Assembly: GCA_910580075.1 (NCBI GenBank) | Contig: CAJTVR010000014.1 | Coordinates: 9,725 to 73,724 of the forward strand | Length of the DNA: 64,000 bases | Direction of reading: 5' to 3' | Source: an uncultured Eubacterium sp. | Lineage (GTDB): Bacteria; Bacillota; Clostridia; Lachnospirales; Lachnospiraceae | In this document: positions 61,923 through 64,000 of the stretch, piece after piece | Position numbering within the stretch: position 1 is the stretch's first letter | Layout of the letters: every line of letters begins with the position of its first letter | The notes under the pieces: model-generated | Databases searched by the model: none | What the model was told of the DNA's origin: nothing | What the model saw: only the letters and a program-made list of their open reading frames with translations | Made by a program: the position numbers and the translations under genes

Positions 61923-62973
61923 TATAAACATGGATTCTCATAAATTAATATATCATCCTGAAAGAGTCTGCCAGTGGCAGAGGGGAGAGAACATTTATCC
62001 TATAGAAATCGAAATATCACCTAGCGGCGCATGTAATCACAGATGTGTATTTTGTGCAGTTGATTATATTGGGTATGAAGCCAATTTTTTAGATAAAGAC
62101 GTTATTTTAAAAAACATTAGAATATTAAAGGATAGAGGACTCAAAAGCGTAGTCTGCTCTGGCGAAGGAGAACCCTTGCTGAATCAGAACATGCCGGAAA
62201 TTGCAGCCGGGATAAGAGCATGCGGTGCAGATGCAGCAATGAGCACAAACGGGGTACTGTTTACAAAAGACATGGCCCGGGACTGTCTGGATCAGTTTAC
62301 ATGGATTCGCTTCAGCATTGCAAGCCTGGAAGAAAAGTCATATTATAAAATTCAAAGAGCAAACAAGAATGATTTTGAAAAAATGAAACAGAACCTGGCG
62401 GATGCGGTAGCAGTTAAAAAATCATGTCATGCAAAAACAACGTTAGGGGTTCAGTGTCTGCTTATGCCGGATAATATGCATCAGATTATGGATATGGCAA
62501 AAGAACTGAAGCATATAGGCGTGGATTATTTTACAGTAAAACCGTATTCCCAGCATCTGCATAGCAAAAACAAAATGGAAATTGATTACGGGCAGATGCT
62601 GGATCTGGAAAATGAGCTGCAGCAGTTTAATTCAGAAGACTTTTCCGTTTATTTCCGGGCGAATGCGATGCGGAACATGCATAAAGAAAAACAGTATAGA
62701 GAATGTTACGGCATGTCTTTTATGACGCATATAGATGCAAAGGGGAATGTATGGCCCTGTGTTGCGCATATTGGAAATCCTGATTACTGCTTTGGAAATA
62801 TTTATGAGAATACCATTGATGAGATATGGGAAGGATCTCGCAGGCAGTCAGTTATAAATGCACTGAAATGCCAGGATATTAATAAGGTATGCCGGGAAGC
62901 GTGCCGTTTAGATGCAATCAATAATTATCTGAATGAATTGAAGCATCCGGGAGAGCATGTCAATTTTATTTAA
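61912..62973 (+). CDS. Radical SAM protein 3
   Basis: The 353-residue enzyme (347 if it starts at ATG 61930) has CNHRCVFC (C35, C39, C42 counted from MDSHKL), GEGEPLLN, and the C-terminal DAKGNVWPCVAHIGN region, ending EHVNFI. It is a close paralog of radical SAM 1 (MDSHKLIYHPERV versus LDSHKLIYHPGAV). TTG 61912 has only the G tract as a ribosome site; ATG 61930 has none. Its start and expression may depend on G-tract length. Confidence 0.85.
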   Translation: MKNNINMDSHKLIYHPERVCQWQRGENIYPIEIEISPSGACNHRCVFCAVDYIGYEANFLDKDVILKNIRILKDRGLKSVVCSGEGEPLLNQNMPEIAAGIRACGADAAMSTNGVLFTKDMARDCLDQFTWIRFSIASLEEKSYYKIQRANKNDFEKMKQNLADAVAVKKSCHAKTTLGVQCLLMPDNMHQIMDMAKELKHIGVDYFTVKPYSQHLHSKNKMEIDYGQMLDLENELQQFNSEDFSVYFRANAMRNMHKEKQYRECYGMSFMTHIDAKGNVWPCVAHIGNPDYCFGNIYENTIDEIWEGSRRQSVINALKCQDINKVCREACRLDAINNYLNELKHPGEHVNFI

Positions 62974-63099
62974 AATCATAGAAAGGCCATGGATGCTATG
63001 CGTAATATTCAGCGTTTGCAAAGGCCGGATAATGGTTAAGAGGATATTCGGTATTTAATTACGGATGAAATGCCCAGTATAAGCGGAGGGGAATGAGGT

Positions 63100-64000
63100 A
63101 TGGATCATCAGTTAGAAAGTGTGCTGGATTTATGCAAAAAATTATATGATAGAAGGTGCTACCGGGAAGCATGGGAGGGGTTCAGAGAAGCTTACCAGTA
63201 TACACAGGATAAGGCAGTAGCTGAATTACTGCTGGAATATTATTATAATCCGAATAAAGATATCTATCAGAAAAGATATATGGAAAATAAACGTGATCTG
63301 GCTGCTGGCAGCAATGTATACAGCCCAGAGTTAAAAAGAAACCCGGAATGCGATGAATGTGAAGAATTTGTTTTATGGGAAGACGAGAATGGGCTGTATT
63401 ATCTGAAAGGAAAAGAACTCAGGCAGCTGCGAACAGTCAGGGTCCCTGCAGATACAGTAGAATACATTATGTATGCAAATATTCGTCCGGAATATCTTCC
63501 TGCTAGCAGTAAATGTCCGTTTGCTTTATATTATAGTTACGAGATATTAAATGTATATATGCAGATATCGGATTTTAAAGAGGCAGTACAAAAATGTGAG
63601 GTTTTATTGACTGAGGCGGGGCTGAAAGAGTATTTAGAACAAAATAAGAATATAAATGTGCAATCTGTTTACGGCATAGATGCTGAAAGTGCTATAAACT
63701 GGCTAAATGAAGCCAAAAAGCAGGATCTATATATGGAAACCAGGAAAACATACGGCAGTCTCTACAGCGGTTATATATTTTATGTTATCCGCATAGGAGC
63801 GATAACTTCATCTCTGGGTCCTATGATGCTATGGGTATTAAAACAATTGAATATCATGGAGGAAAAAGGAGCTGGATATATACCAGTTATTGATTTTTCA
63901 TATTTTTTGAATGGATTTTTAGAGACAGATGAGCTGGAAAAGATTAATCCATGGGAGTATTATTTTGAACAGCCGACGCATTTCAGCCTTCAGGCTGCTT
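63100..64000 (+). CDS. Partial TPR-like protein with glycosyltransferase-like end
   Basis: ATG 63100 follows GGAGGGGAATGAGGT and the frame stays open to the right edge (at least 300 residues). The N-terminus is TPR-like (MDHQLESVLDLCKKLYDRRC, AWEGFREAYQYTQDKAVAELLL), and near the edge IGAITSSLGPMMLWVLKQLN with GYIPVIDFSY and NPWEYYFEQP resembles a fucosyltransferase-like domain I recall from capsule and surface-glycan loci. Truncation prevents a firm call. It continues the glycosylation locus. Confidence 0.6.
   Translation, partial: MDHQLESVLDLCKKLYDRRCYREAWEGFREAYQYTQDKAVAELLLEYYYNPNKDIYQKRYMENKRDLAAGSNVYSPELKRNPECDECEEFVLWEDENGLYYLKGKELRQLRTVRVPADTVEYIMYANIRPEYLPASSKCPFALYYSYEILNVYMQISDFKEAVQKCEVLLTEAGLKEYLEQNKNINVQSVYGIDAESAINWLNEAKKQDLYMETRKTYGSLYSGYIFYVIRIGAITSSLGPMMLWVLKQLNIMEEKGAGYIPVIDFSYFLNGFLETDELEKINPWEYYFEQPTHFSLQAA

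Noticed and set aside
1..64000. CRISPR arrays, tRNA or rRNA genes
   Set aside because: No regularly spaced direct repeats and no recognisable tRNA or rRNA sequence were seen on reading the window.

Overview
The window looks like a chromosome segment of a flagellated Lachnospiraceae-type member of the Clostridia. It is A+T-rich with strong AGGAGG-type ribosome sites, a sigma-28 flagellar regulon, FliW/CsrA, CvpA- and DUF5711-type proteins, and gut-Firmicutes families such as the Rpn-like nuclease and an AAA ATPase. I do not assign a genus.

Layout. Bases 1-9856 are housekeeping: the end of an OPT peptide transporter, a PqqD-like protein, peptidase PepD, phosphofructokinase, dnaX-ybaB-recR, a LysM membrane protein, a DUF5711 protein and CvpA. 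Bases 9877-14254 hold a palindromic repeat, an AgrA/AgrC-like two-component pair, a 55-residue membrane protein and an ABC exporter. Bases 14380-17945 hold a second inverted repeat, a secreted CAP-domain protein, and an AAA ATPase pseudogene that ends at a second copy of the palindromic repeat. Bases 17975-29031 are a late flagellar operon behind a sigma-28 promoter: flgM, flgN, two flgK genes, an oversized flgL, fliW, csrA, flaG, fliD, fliS and a FliT/FlgN-like chaperone. Bases 29139-34916 are an accessory island: a 61-residue protein, a 1206-residue HEXXH protein overlapping an FRG-domain gene, and an XRE regulator. It is followed by a reverse-strand Rpn-like nuclease and a reverse-strand flagellin of about 1150 residues with its own sigma-28 promoter.

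Bases 39692 to the right edge form a flagellar glycosylation locus: a glycosyltransferase, WecE-like aminotransferase, acetyltransferases, NeuB, NeuC, two identical tandem flagellins, a Maf (DUF115) protein, a methyltransferase, three related radical SAM proteins, a cytidylyltransferase-PfkB fusion, and large TPR/CgeB-like glycosyltransferases. The genes plausibly build an unusual nonulosonate or amino-sugar and attach it to flagellin.

The most notable observation is three long G tracts (12, 10 and 10 G) in this locus. One lies in the leader of the first operon. One frameshifts a glycosyltransferase, and at 9 G its frame is restored with a gap-free match to its neighbour paralog. One lies at the junction of that gene with a radical SAM gene, which would fuse in frame at 9 G. 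Together they suggest slipped-strand phase variation of flagellin glycosylation. In addition there are two sigma-28-driven short transcripts ending at terminators, and GGA motifs suited to CsrA in all three flagellin leaders. All functions here are read from sequence; none was tested by database search.
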